A stretch of 64,000 nt of DNA from Agrobacterium fabrum str. C58. Its GTDB lineage: Bacteria; Pseudomonadota; Alphaproteobacteria; Rhizobiales; Rhizobiaceae. The notes below the pieces were generated by a model. That model did no database searches. It was not told the origin of the DNA and was given only the letters and a program-made list of their open reading frames with translations. Below are positions 19,027 through 27,034 of this stretch, piece after piece. Within the stretch, counting starts at the first letter, position 1, and every line of letters starts with the position of its first letter. The stretch lies in NCBI RefSeq assembly GCF_000092025.1, contig NC_003063.2:806001-870000 (forward strand), given 5' to 3'. Made by a program: the position numbers and the translations under genes.

Positions 19027-19542
19027 ATGTCGGAACAGGTTTTAAATACCATAAGCTTTGCGGGTCGCGCGGCTGCTTCCAACCAGTTCAAGACCCTCTA
19101 TACTGAAGGCATGACCTTGGTCGAGGAAACGGCAAGCTATCTCGATGGCGGCGGCCGCACGGCTTCCAAGGTTCTGCCGCGCATGGCATCTGTCCTTTAT
19201 GCGGCGGAATCGATGCGCCTTACTACCCGTCTGATGCAGATGGCATCCTGGCTGCTTTTGCAGCGGGCTGTCAACAATGGCGAAATGACGCGCGATCAGG
19301 TTCTGAGCGAAAAAAACAAGGTGCGGCTCGACAGCTTCAACGTTGACCGCAACGCGCCCGGCTGGAACGACCTGCCGGAATCCTTCCGCGACCTTATCGA
19401 ACGGTCGCTGCGCCTCCAGAACCGCGTCGCACTGCTCGATCGCGAAATCTATCGCCCAGCGGAAGCGACCAAGGTGCCAGACAACGAAAACAGCGTACAA
19501 GCGCAGCTCAACCTGCTGCGCACGGCTTTCTCGATCAACTGA
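19027..19542 (+). CDS. rcdA: RcdA, regulator of CtrA degradation (DUF1465)
   Basis: 171 residues from the ATG at 19027 (MSEQVLNTISFAGRAAASNQF), preceded by AAAGAAA; a longer frame from 18835 would run across the terminator and the CtrA box and is rejected. The protein is helical and matches the DUF1465/RcdA family (SKVLPRMASVLYAAESMRLT near residue 55, NDLPESFRDLIERSLRLQNR near 115). In Caulobacter RcdA is the adaptor that, with CpdR and PopA, brings CtrA to the ClpXP protease at the cell pole. Two CtrA boxes lie upstream. Confidence 0.9.
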   Translation: MSEQVLNTISFAGRAAASNQFKTLYTEGMTLVEETASYLDGGGRTASKVLPRMASVLYAAESMRLTTRLMQMASWLLLQRAVNNGEMTRDQVLSEKNKVRLDSFNVDRNAPGWNDLPESFRDLIERSLRLQNRVALLDREIYRPAEATKVPDNENSVQAQLNLLRTAFSIN

Positions 19543-19570
19543 GAAAAGACGACTATATCCGGACGATTTG

Positions 19571-19598
19571 AAAAGCAGGCTCACCGGCCTGCTTTTTT
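19571..19598 (+). terminator. Terminator after rcdA
   Basis: The stem AAAAGCAGGC / GCCTGCTTTT with a 6-nt loop ends in a run of T. Confidence 0.87.
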
Positions 19599-19642
19599 GT
19601 TTTGGCCGTTACAGTCACTAATACCGCAGCGAAAAGCAGGCA

Positions 19643-19675
19643 ACAAAAAAGCCCGGTAAAACCGGGCTTTTTTTA
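19643..19675. terminator. Bidirectional terminator between rcdA and rpmE
   Basis: AAAAAAGCCCGGT / ACCGGGCTTTTTTT with an AAA loop can act on both strands; it is most likely the rpmE terminator. Confidence 0.87.
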
Positions 19676-19695
19676 AACAATCCGTCCGCAAGGAA

Positions 19696-19917
19696 TCAGA
19701 GGCCGAGGCCGCCGAAACGCTTGTTGAACTTGGAAACGCGACCACCACGGTCCATAAGCTGCTGGTTGCCGCCCGTCCATGCCGGATGGGACTTGGGGTC
19801 GATTTCAAGGTTCATGACTGCGCCTTCCGAACCCCAGGTAGAGCGGGTTTCGTATTCGGTGCCATCGGTCATGACGACCTTGATCGTGTGATAAGCGGGA
19901 TGGATATCAGCCTTCAT
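19696..19917 (-). CDS. rpmE: 50S ribosomal protein L31, zinc-free form
   Basis: 73 residues starting [19 protein letters not shown], a clear L31. It has no cysteine at all, so it is the C-minus form lacking the zinc ribbon of E. coli RpmE, while a basic C-terminus ([12 protein letters not shown]) remains. L31 bridges the ribosomal subunits. It is monocistronic between a bidirectional terminator and the ABC-exporter promoter region. Confidence 0.97.
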   Translation of the reverse strand: MKADIHPAYHTIKVVMTDGTEYETRSTWGSEGAVMNLEIDPKSHPAWTGGNQQLMDRGGRVSKFNKRFGGLGL

Positions 19918-20178
19918 GACAATCTTCCTGGTTAAGTGACATGCGGTCCATTTGCCGCAATTGCGTCAACTGAGCCATTTCAATAAATGAAGCCATAGAC
20001 CAGATGGGCTATGGCTTCCCAATTCGATGCGGAGCCTATACATGAAGGTCGCCCAGATAACAAGAGCCTGCTATCCCCTTGTGAAAGGAGATGGCCGCAA
20101 GGGCTGGAATTTTACCGGATGCCGGAAATTCACCCGCTAAAGGCCCAAAAAAGGCACTGAACGAGGAGCATAGAGGAC

Positions 20179-21978
20179 GTGGCAGACATTGACGAGCAGA
20201 AAGCGGCGAAACAGAGAAGCCTGAAGCCGCTTCTTGGCCTGTTTCCCTATCTCAGGCGGTATCGTGGCCTGATGGCGGCGGCCCTTTTTGCGCTTGTACT
20301 TTCCTCCGCCACAACACTGGCTCTGCCGCTTGCCGTTCGCCGTATCATCGATCACGGTTTCCAGACGCCGGATGGTGGCATGATCAACAGCTATTTCGCC
20401 ATGCTTCTGGCGATTGCCGTTGTCCTCGCGCTCGCCAGCGCCATGCGCTATTATTACGTGATGACCATAGGCGAAAGGGTCGTCGCCGATCTGCGCCGCG
20501 ATGTATTTGCCCACCTCACCACGCTGTCACAGCAATTTTTCGATAGCAATCGATCGGGCGAGCTCACTTCGCGGCTGACCGCCGATACGGTGCAGATTCG
20601 TTCCGCCTTCGGCTCCTCCGCCTCGGTCGCGCTGCGCAACATCATCATGTGCTGCGGTGCTGTGGCGATGATGATCTATACCAGCCCCGGCCTTTCCGGC
20701 CTTGCGCTGCTTGCCATTCCCTTCATCGTTTTTCCGCTGATCGCCTTCGGGCGGTCCGTTCGCGCCCGCTCCCGCACCACGCAGGATACATTGGCCAATT
20801 CCGCCGCCTATGCTTCGGAAACGATCGCGGCGAGCCGCACCGTGCAGTCCTTCAATGCCGAGGTGCTGGCGAATGCCCGTTACGGCGCCTCCGTGGAAGC
20901 CGCCTATCAGGGCGCACGCGCGGCGATCGGCGCGCGCTCCGTCCTGACTGCCGTCGCAATCGCTCTCGTTTTCGGCAGCGTTGTCGGCATTCTCTGGTAT
21001 GGCGCGCAGAACGTTCTGGCGGGCAGCATGACCGCGGGTACGCTTGGCCAGTTCGTGCTTTATTCCGTCATCGCAGCCAGTGGCCTCGGCCAGCTTTCGG
21101 AAGTCTGGGGTGAACTCGCCCAGGCGGGCGGCGCGGCTGAAAGGCTTTCCGAGCTTCTGAATGAACGCTCACCCGTTGCAGAGCCCGCAGCCCCCGTCGC
21201 CATGCCGCAACCACCGCGGGGCGAGGCGGAGTTCGACAATGTCGACTTCGTCTATCCACTCGCAACAGGGCGGCCGATTGTCTCCGGCCTCTCCTTGAAG
21301 GTCGCCGCCGGCGAAACCGTCGCCATCGTTGGACCTTCCGGCGCCGGCAAAAGCACGGTCTTTTCGCTGCTGATGCGGTTTTACGATCCGCAGCAGGGCC
21401 GCATCACCATCGATGGCGTGGATATCCGCAACGTCAGCCTTGCCGATCTTCGCGCACGGCTCTCCATCGTGCCGCAGGATGTCGCGATCTTCGCCTCCTC
21501 CATCCACGATAATATCGCATTTGGCCGGCCCGAAGCGACACGCGAGGACGTGCGCGCCGCCGCCATCGCCGCGCAGGCCGACGGCTTCATCGAGCGTCTC
21601 GGCGATGGTTACGATACGCAGGTGGGCGAGCGGGGTGTGACGCTGTCGGGTGGCCAGCGGCAGCGCATCGCCATCGCCCGCGCTATTCTGCGCGATGCAC
21701 CAATCCTGCTGCTTGATGAAGCGACCTCGGCGCTCGATGCGGAAAGCGAAACGCTGGTGCAGAAGGCGCTTGATGAGCTGATGAAAACCCGCACCACCAT
21801 CGTTATTGCCCATCGCCTCGCCACCGTGCTGAAGGCCGATCGCATTCTGGTGATGGATGAAGGCCGTATCATCGAGGAAGGCACGCATCAGAGCCTCATT
21901 CGCCAGAATGGCCTTTATGCCCGCCTCGCCCGGCTGCAATTCCAGACCGGACCGGATGAATTGCGCGCTCAGGCCTGA
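20179..21978 (+). CDS. ABC exporter, fused permease and ATPase (MsbA-related)
   Basis: 599 residues. Residues about 25-310 are a six-helix exporter membrane domain, and residues 345-585 are the ATPase: Walker A GPSGAGKST at 385-393, signature LSGGQ at 489-493, Walker B ILLLDEATSALD near 515 and the IAHRL switch near 547. It acts as a homodimer exporting a lipid-like or amphipathic substrate; which one cannot be read from sequence. The GTG start has GAGGAGC at a distance. A second essential MsbA for lipid A probably exists elsewhere, so a role in lipid A export is not assumed. Confidence 0.92.
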   Translation: MADIDEQKAAKQRSLKPLLGLFPYLRRYRGLMAAALFALVLSSATTLALPLAVRRIIDHGFQTPDGGMINSYFAMLLAIAVVLALASAMRYYYVMTIGERVVADLRRDVFAHLTTLSQQFFDSNRSGELTSRLTADTVQIRSAFGSSASVALRNIIMCCGAVAMMIYTSPGLSGLALLAIPFIVFPLIAFGRSVRARSRTTQDTLANSAAYASETIAASRTVQSFNAEVLANARYGASVEAAYQGARAAIGARSVLTAVAIALVFGSVVGILWYGAQNVLAGSMTAGTLGQFVLYSVIAASGLGQLSEVWGELAQAGGAAERLSELLNERSPVAEPAAPVAMPQPPRGEAEFDNVDFVYPLATGRPIVSGLSLKVAAGETVAIVGPSGAGKSTVFSLLMRFYDPQQGRITIDGVDIRNVSLADLRARLSIVPQDVAIFASSIHDNIAFGRPEATREDVRAAAIAAQADGFIERLGDGYDTQVGERGVTLSGGQRQRIAIARAILRDAPILLLDEATSALDAESETLVQKALDELMKTRTTIVIAHRLATVLKADRILVMDEGRIIEEGTHQSLIRQNGLYARLARLQFQTGPDELRAQA

Positions 21979-21979
21979 T

Positions 21980-22083
21980 CTGGAGTATTTCCAGCAAAAC
22001 TGTACTTGGTTTTACGTCCGGAAATGCGCAGAACAAAGAGTTAGGGCAATGAGGGTGAACTGGTGTTCACAGGAACTGCTCTA
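21980..22083. repeat. Rhizobial intergenic mosaic element (RIME-like) repeat
   Basis: The stretch between the two convergent genes matches, by memory, a dispersed palindromic repeat of Rhizobiaceae: GGAGTATTTCCAGCAAAA, then GGTTTTACGTCCGGAAATGC, ACAAAGAGTTAGGGC and an end palindrome GTGAAC-TGGT-GTTCAC, closing with GCTCTAG. Only one copy is present in this window. The element's terminal CTAG supplies the stop codon of the minus-strand dehydrogenase gene. Confidence 0.65.
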
Positions 22084-23724
22084 GCCCAGCACCTTGCGTC
22101 CCGCAACGCGGCCTGAAAACAGGCAGCCGCCAAGGAATGTGCCCTCCAGCGCGTTGTAACCATGCATGCCGCCGCCGCCGAAACCGGCGACCTCACCGGC
22201 GGCATGAAGTCCCGGCACCGGTTGACCCGTGGCATCCAGCACCCGCGCCTCAAGGTCGGTATGCAGGCCTCCGAGCGTCTTGCGCGTCAGCACATGCAGG
22301 CGCACGGCAATCAACGGCCCCATCGCCGGGTCAAGCAGCCGGTGCGGTTTCGCCGTCCGCATCAAACGGTCACCGAGATAACGGCGCGCGCCATGGATCG
22401 CCGTTACCTGCGCATCCTTGCTGAAGCCGTTTTCGATTTCGCGGTCACGCGCTTCTATCTGTCGGCGGATGTGATCAATGTTGAGCCGATCGCCGCCGAT
22501 GGCATTCATTTCCGCCACCAGCTCCTCCAGCGTGTCGCGAACGACAAAATCCTCGCCCCGCTCCATGAAAGCCCGCACCGGCCCCGGTGGCTCCTTGCCC
22601 AGCCGCTTCAACAGCAGCCGCACATCCTTGCCCGTCAGATCAGGATTTTGCTCGGAGCCTGAGAGCGCGAATTCCTTCTTGATGATCGCCTTGGTCAGAA
22701 TGAACCAGCTGTGGCTGCTGCCACGCTCGCCCAGCATCTTCAGCGTACCGAGCGTATCGAAGCCCGGCATGGCGGGAGCATCCAGCCGGTTGCCATCCGC
22801 GTCGCACCAGAAGGATGACGGGCCTGGCAGAATACGGATACCGTGGTTCGGCCAGATCGGATCGTGATTCTTCACGCCCTCGGTATAGTGCCACATGCGA
22901 TCCCGATTGATGACGGTTCCGCCCGCCATCTCGGTAATGCCGATCATGCGGCCATCCACATGAGCGGGCACGCCACAGACCATATTTTCCGGCGGTCTGC
23001 CCAGCCGCTCCACCGGCCAGTTGCGCCGCACCAGTTCCTGATTGCCACCGATGCCGCCGGAACTGACGATGATCGCGGAGGCAGAAAAACGGAAGTCGCC
23101 CTTAAGCTCACGGCTGCTTTTTTGACCACGAAGAACCGGATCAGCGGCGAGCACGACGCCTGAAATGCCAGTAATACGACCATCGGTCGTTTCCAGACGG
23201 TCGACCTGATGGCGGAAACGGAAGGTCAATCGACCGCTTGCCGCCATCTCCTCCGCTTTCTTGACGAACGGCGCCAGCACGCCGGGACCGGTGCCCCATG
23301 TAACATGAAAGCGCGGAACGGAATTGCCGTGACCATCTGCCAAAGAACCACCACGCTCAGCCCAGCCAACCACGGGAAACCAGCGCATGCCCATGCGGTG
23401 CAGCCATTCGCGTTTCTCACCAGCGGCAAAATCGAGATAGGCCTCAGCCCAACGGCGCGGCCAATGGTCCTCGGGGCGATCGAAACCGGCCGAACCAAAC
23501 CAGTCCTGCCGGGCCAGATCGAGGCTGTCGCGCACCCGCATCCGGCGCTGCTCGGGACTATCGACGAAAAACAGCCCGCCCAGCGACCAGAAGGCCTGGC
23601 CTCCGAGATTTTGTTCCCCCTCCTGATCCACAACACAGACGCTGAAACCACGCTCAGCCGCCTCGGTGGCCGCCACCAGCCCCGCAAGCCCCGCGCCGAC
23701 GACAATCACATCATAGCGTTCCAT
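22081..23724 (-). CDS. FAD-binding dehydrogenase (3-ketosteroid dehydrogenase / fumarate reductase-like fold)
   Basis: 547 residues. The N-terminal dinucleotide fold is clear (VVGAGLAGLVAATEAAERG, residues 8-26), and the C-terminus has GLHAAGEVAGFGGGGMHGYN, which closes the FAD site in this family. The family contains flavin dehydrogenases such as KstD; members in rhizobia are mostly unassigned and steroid use is not implied. SIIVSSGGIGG and a capping domain lie in between. It stands alone; a 16-bp palindrome lies in its promoter. The stop codon lies in a repeat element. Confidence 0.85.
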   Translation of the reverse strand: MERYDVIVVGAGLAGLVAATEAAERGFSVCVVDQEGEQNLGGQAFWSLGGLFFVDSPEQRRMRVRDSLDLARQDWFGSAGFDRPEDHWPRRWAEAYLDFAAGEKREWLHRMGMRWFPVVGWAERGGSLADGHGNSVPRFHVTWGTGPGVLAPFVKKAEEMAASGRLTFRFRHQVDRLETTDGRITGISGVVLAADPVLRGQKSSRELKGDFRFSASAIIVSSGGIGGNQELVRRNWPVERLGRPPENMVCGVPAHVDGRMIGITEMAGGTVINRDRMWHYTEGVKNHDPIWPNHGIRILPGPSSFWCDADGNRLDAPAMPGFDTLGTLKMLGERGSSHSWFILTKAIIKKEFALSGSEQNPDLTGKDVRLLLKRLGKEPPGPVRAFMERGEDFVVRDTLEELVAEMNAIGGDRLNIDHIRRQIEARDREIENGFSKDAQVTAIHGARRYLGDRLMRTAKPHRLLDPAMGPLIAVRLHVLTRKTLGGLHTDLEARVLDATGQPVPGLHAAGEVAGFGGGGMHGYNALEGTFLGGCLFSGRVAGRKVLG

Positions 23725-23752
23725 CGCCCCTCCCAGATATGACGGAATTACT

Positions 23753-23768
23753 TTTACGCGAACGTAAA
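23753..23768. promoter_or_regulatory. Inverted repeat TTTACG-N4-CGTAAA upstream of the dehydrogenase gene
   Basis: A perfect 6-bp inverted repeat with 4-bp spacing (TTTACGCGAACGTAAA), placed 29-44 bp before the ATG, so it overlaps the probable promoter. This is a typical dimeric-repressor operator layout (for example TetR or MerR type). The regulator is not encoded next to it. Confidence 0.5.
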
Positions 23769-23812
23769 TTTACTTTCGCCAGAAGGCAACGGCCATGATG
23801 CGGGCCCGTAAT

Positions 23813-24844
23813 TCAGCGCTCGGTCAGCTTGAGTTCGATGCGGCGGTTCTGCTGGCGCGCTTCCGGTGAGTCACCTTCCGCAATCGGCTGATATTCGCCG
23901 AAACCGGCGGCAACCAGCCGGTTTGCCGGTACGCCCTTGGAAATCAGGAATTTCACCACCGATGTCGCGCGGGCAGAAGAAAGCTCCCAATTGTCGCGGT
24001 AGCGGCCGGAACCAGTAAGCTGGACATTATCCGTATGGCCATCCACGCGCAGCACCCAGTTGATCTCCGCCGGGATTTCCTTGGCAAGATCGAGCAACGC
24101 GGTCGCCAGCTTCGCCATTTCCGCCTGCCCTTCCGGGTTGAGGTCATTGCCGCCGGAAGGAAACAGTACCTCCGACTGAAAGACGAAACGGTCCCCGACG
24201 ATGCGGATGTTTTCGCGGTCGGAGAGGATTTCCCGCAGCCGCCCGAAGAAGTCCGAGCGATAACGGTTCAGTTCCTGCACGCGCTGCGCCAGCGCGACAT
24301 TGAGGCGGCGGCCCAGATCCGCGATCTTGACCTGGGACGAGGTATCCTTGGCCTCCGATGCCTGCAGGGCGGCTTCGACGGAAGCGATCTGCGCCCTCAG
24401 CGCCGCGATCTGCTGGTTCAGCAATTCGATCTGCGCGGAGGCGCGGGAGTTCGCCTGCCGCTGCTCGTCCAGCTCGCCGGTCAGGCTGCCGATCCGGGCA
24501 TTGGCGCTGGCATTGTTGCCCGAACCCGCATCGAGAAGTGACTGCAGGCGCGAACGCTCGTTTTCCGACGCCGCAAGCGTGGATTGCAGGCTCGCCAGTG
24601 CGTCCTCGATATCCTGCTTGTTGCCCTTTTCCATCGCCAGAAGCTCGGTCAATTCGGCAATCTGGCTATTAAGGCGGGTCAGCACCTCGTCCTTACCGGT
24701 AATTTCCCGCGACAGCACGAATTGCGCCAGCACGAAAACTGTCAGCAGAAACATGATGGCCATGAGCAGCGTCGACAGCGCATCGACGAAACCCGGCCAA
24801 TAGTCCACACCCCTGTCGCGGCGGCGATTGCGCGCAAGCGCCAT
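23813..24844 (-). CDS. OmpA/MotB-like peptidoglycan-anchored motor protein
   Basis: 343 residues. After a basic N-terminus comes a single transmembrane helix, WPGFVDALSTLLMAIMFLLT (residues 16-35), with the MotB-like aspartate Asp21 that binds protons. Residues about 55-205 are a long coiled coil, and residues about 215-343 an OmpA-like peptidoglycan-binding domain (VDGHTDNVQL, GFGEYQPI). It is the stator partner of the MotA-like gene 2 bp upstream; together they should form an inner-membrane ion channel tethered to the wall. The architecture resembles ZorB, but no Zorya effector genes are near. Confidence 0.88.
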   Translation of the reverse strand: MALARNRRRDRGVDYWPGFVDALSTLLMAIMFLLTVFVLAQFVLSREITGKDEVLTRLNSQIAELTELLAMEKGNKQDIEDALASLQSTLAASENERSRLQSLLDAGSGNNASANARIGSLTGELDEQRQANSRASAQIELLNQQIAALRAQIASVEAALQASEAKDTSSQVKIADLGRRLNVALAQRVQELNRYRSDFFGRLREILSDRENIRIVGDRFVFQSEVLFPSGGNDLNPEGQAEMAKLATALLDLAKEIPAEINWVLRVDGHTDNVQLTGSGRYRDNWELSSARATSVVKFLISKGVPANRLVAAGFGEYQPIAEGDSPEARQQNRRIELKLTER

Positions 24845-24846
24845 GG

Positions 24847-25869
24847 CTACTCGCTCCCGTTATCGTGCCGGGTACGTCCGGGGGATTTCGTGTCCCCATC
24901 GATCCGCGCCGACAGCCGATCGAGCGTGCGGCGGAGCGATTTCGATTCTTCCTGCTGCGCCTCGATCCAGTCCCGCAGCATCTGCTGTTCGCTGCGCATG
25001 TTCTTGACGAGGCCCTGAATGCCCTCGGCAAGGCTGGTCATCGCCGCCAGCGACCGTTCGGTGCTGACCACGGCGCCCGGCTCCGCGGCACTGAACTCCC
25101 TCGGCCCCTCGACCGAGGTATCCGTTACCGACGACAGCCAGTTTTCCAGCTGGGTGTAAAAACGGTTCTGCGCACGGCCGGCCTGAAGATCGAGAAAACC
25201 GAGAATAAGCGAACCCGACAGACCGAGTAGCGAGGAGGAGAAGGCCGTTCCCATGCCTGCCAGCGGCGCGGTGAGACCGGCCTTGAGCGAGCTCAGAATA
25301 TCGTTGCTGTCGCCAGCACTCGGATCGAGCGACTGGATGACATTGCTGATGGCGCCGATGGTGCCGATCAGGCCCCAGAAGGTGCCGAGCAGACCGAGAA
25401 ACACCAGAAGGCCAACGAGATAACGCGATGTGTCACGCGATTCATCAAGGCGCGTCGCAATGGAATCGAGGATCGTCCGCTGCGTGACACCGGAAAGCCG
25501 GACTTCGCCACGCTTACCGATCAGCGTGCTCATCGGCGCCAGCAGTTTTGGTGCACGGCCGACCTTTTCGACGCTGCCGGCGGCGCGGAAGGCGTTGAAC
25601 CAGCGGACTTCCGAACGCAGGCTCATGGTCTGCGTAAAGACAAGGATGATGCCGATGACGAGCACGCCGAGAATGAAGCCGTTGAGCCCCGGATTGGTCA
25701 TGAAGGCGGTGTGCGCCTGCCGATAGAGAATGGCCGCCAGAAAGCCGACGAGGATCAGGAACAGAACCATCGTCCAGAGAAAGGGTGTGGGGCTGGACAG
25801 CTTGTGGCTGTATTGCCGCGTGGTCACCGGTTTCTCGACACCAAGATCGAGCAGCTCCGAATCCGCCAT
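24847..25869 (-). CDS. MotA/TolQ/ExbB-like proton channel protein
   Basis: 340 residues from the ATG at 25869, with AGAGGGA upstream; a GTG at 25893 is the alternative. Four hydrophobic segments are seen: PTPFLWTMVLFLILVGFLAA (~26-46), GFILGVLVIGIILVFTQ (~63-80), YLVGLLVFLGLLGTFWGLIG (~155-175) and the MotA-like LTAPLAGMGTAFSSSLLGLS (~205-225), the ion-pathway helix. The C-terminal ~110 residues are cytoplasmic and rich in charged helices. It pairs with the OmpA-like gene downstream. Function in rhizobia is unknown; envelope energisation as in Tol-Pal is one possibility. Confidence 0.88.
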   Translation of the reverse strand: MADSELLDLGVEKPVTTRQYSHKLSSPTPFLWTMVLFLILVGFLAAILYRQAHTAFMTNPGLNGFILGVLVIGIILVFTQTMSLRSEVRWFNAFRAAGSVEKVGRAPKLLAPMSTLIGKRGEVRLSGVTQRTILDSIATRLDESRDTSRYLVGLLVFLGLLGTFWGLIGTIGAISNVIQSLDPSAGDSNDILSSLKAGLTAPLAGMGTAFSSSLLGLSGSLILGFLDLQAGRAQNRFYTQLENWLSSVTDTSVEGPREFSAAEPGAVVSTERSLAAMTSLAEGIQGLVKNMRSEQQMLRDWIEAQQEESKSLRRTLDRLSARIDGDTKSPGRTRHDNGSE

Positions 25870-26000
25870 AACGTTCGCATTCCCTCTGGTCACGTATCAA
25901 GCGGAAGCTATTTGAAAATTGCGACGATTTGAAGCGAAAAGCCGGTCTTTCGTCACAGGCATTTTAGGAAAATGGATGAGTACCCGGCAACGGAAAACGA

Positions 26001-26028
26001 AAACGCCCGGCGAAAATTCACCGGGCGT
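26001..26028 (-). terminator. Terminator after suhB
   Basis: Reading on the minus strand, an 8-bp stem ACGCCCGG / CCGGGCGT with a 10-nt loop is followed by TTTTCGTTTT. Confidence 0.75.
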
Positions 26029-26070
26029 CTAAAACTTGCTGAAAACGGCAGGTTATCTGCCGAAAATGCA

Positions 26071-26871
26071 TCAGCGACCCGGTATCGGGCGGTTGGCGAC
26101 CTCGACGAGTGCCTTGTGGATATATTCGTTACCTGCAGCAACACTGCCGGTTCCGAAGATATCCGTGCCGCCCTTGGCGTCCGACGCGAAGCCGCCGGCT
26201 TCACGAATCAGCACCAGACCTGCGGCTACGTCCCAGGGTGAAAGGTCTGCTTCCCAGTAACCGTCGAAACGGCCGGCCGCGACATAAGCGAGATCAAGCG
26301 ACGCTGCGCCCATACGGCGGATGCCGGCCGCTTCGCCCATGACATGGCGAAGCTCGACCAGGAACTTGCCGTGATTGCCACGGCCAAGATGCGGCACGCC
26401 GCAGCCGATGACGCAATCAGTCAGCACCTTGCGTGCGGCAACGCGGATGCGACGATCGTTGAGGAACGCGCCGCCGCCGCGCTCGGCGGTGTAGAGTTCG
26501 TCTGTGGCCGGGTTAAAGATCACGCCGGCAACAATTTCCCCGTTCCGCTCCAGCGCGATCGAAACCGCAAAATGCGGAATGCCGTGCAGGAAATTGGTGG
26601 TGCCATCGAGCGGATCGACGATCCAGCGATGCGCGCCATCCGTGCCTTTTTCCTCGCCGCCTTCCTCGCCCAGGAAGTCGTAGGTCGGGCGGGCCTTCAT
26701 CAGCTCCTCGCGCACGATCTTCTCGGCCTTGAGGTCTGCCTGAGAAACGAAGTCGCTCGGTCCCTTGACCGAAACCTGAAGGTTCTGCACTTCACCGAAG
26801 TCACGCGACAAAGATTTACCCGCCTTGATGGCGGCCTGAACCATGACATTGAGAAGGGCTGAACGGGCCAT
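26071..26871 (-). CDS. suhB: Inositol-1-monophosphatase family protein
   Basis: 266 residues with the full metal-dependent phosphatase set: DFLGEEGGEEKG near residue 65, VDPLDGTTNFLHGIPHF near 85 and WDVAAGLVLIREAGG near 215. It hydrolyses inositol phosphates; in E. coli SuhB also joins the rRNA antitermination complex and acts as a regulator. Here it stands alone, 163 bp from the Sel1-repeat gene, and ends in a minus-strand terminator. The known SuhB-flanking RNA motif of alphaproteobacteria was searched for by eye in both flanks and not found. Confidence 0.95.
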   Translation of the reverse strand: MARSALLNVMVQAAIKAGKSLSRDFGEVQNLQVSVKGPSDFVSQADLKAEKIVREELMKARPTYDFLGEEGGEEKGTDGAHRWIVDPLDGTTNFLHGIPHFAVSIALERNGEIVAGVIFNPATDELYTAERGGGAFLNDRRIRVAARKVLTDCVIGCGVPHLGRGNHGKFLVELRHVMGEAAGIRRMGAASLDLAYVAAGRFDGYWEADLSPWDVAAGLVLIREAGGFASDAKGGTDIFGTGSVAAGNEYIHKALVEVANRPIPGR

Positions 26872-27034
26872 CGATGTTGTTTCCTGGAAAGCTTGCGAAC
26901 CGCCCGAAGCTTGTCAGGCAGGCACGTCATTATTTTCTTGAATTGAAAGTTTGCGGTTCAAGACCACAAAACGCGCGGAAATTCAAGGCAAAAAGCCCGA
27001 ATGAGAATATCGGCGGCGAAGCAAAGGCGGCTCT

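Noticed and set aside
20041..20139. Possible 32-residue ORF before the ABC exporter
   Set aside because: There is a GGAG-like site, but the peptide has no recognisable pattern and the frame is too short to judge without comparison.
23813..25869. Zorya anti-phage defence system
   Set aside because: Only a ZorA/ZorB-like pair is present; no ZorC, ZorD, ZorE or nuclease genes adjoin it, and the surroundings are core genes such as suhB.
25894..27034. SuhB-associated RNA motif of alphaproteobacteria
   Set aside because: Neither flank of suhB shows the expected hairpin with a CTCC-type loop; only a terminator is found.
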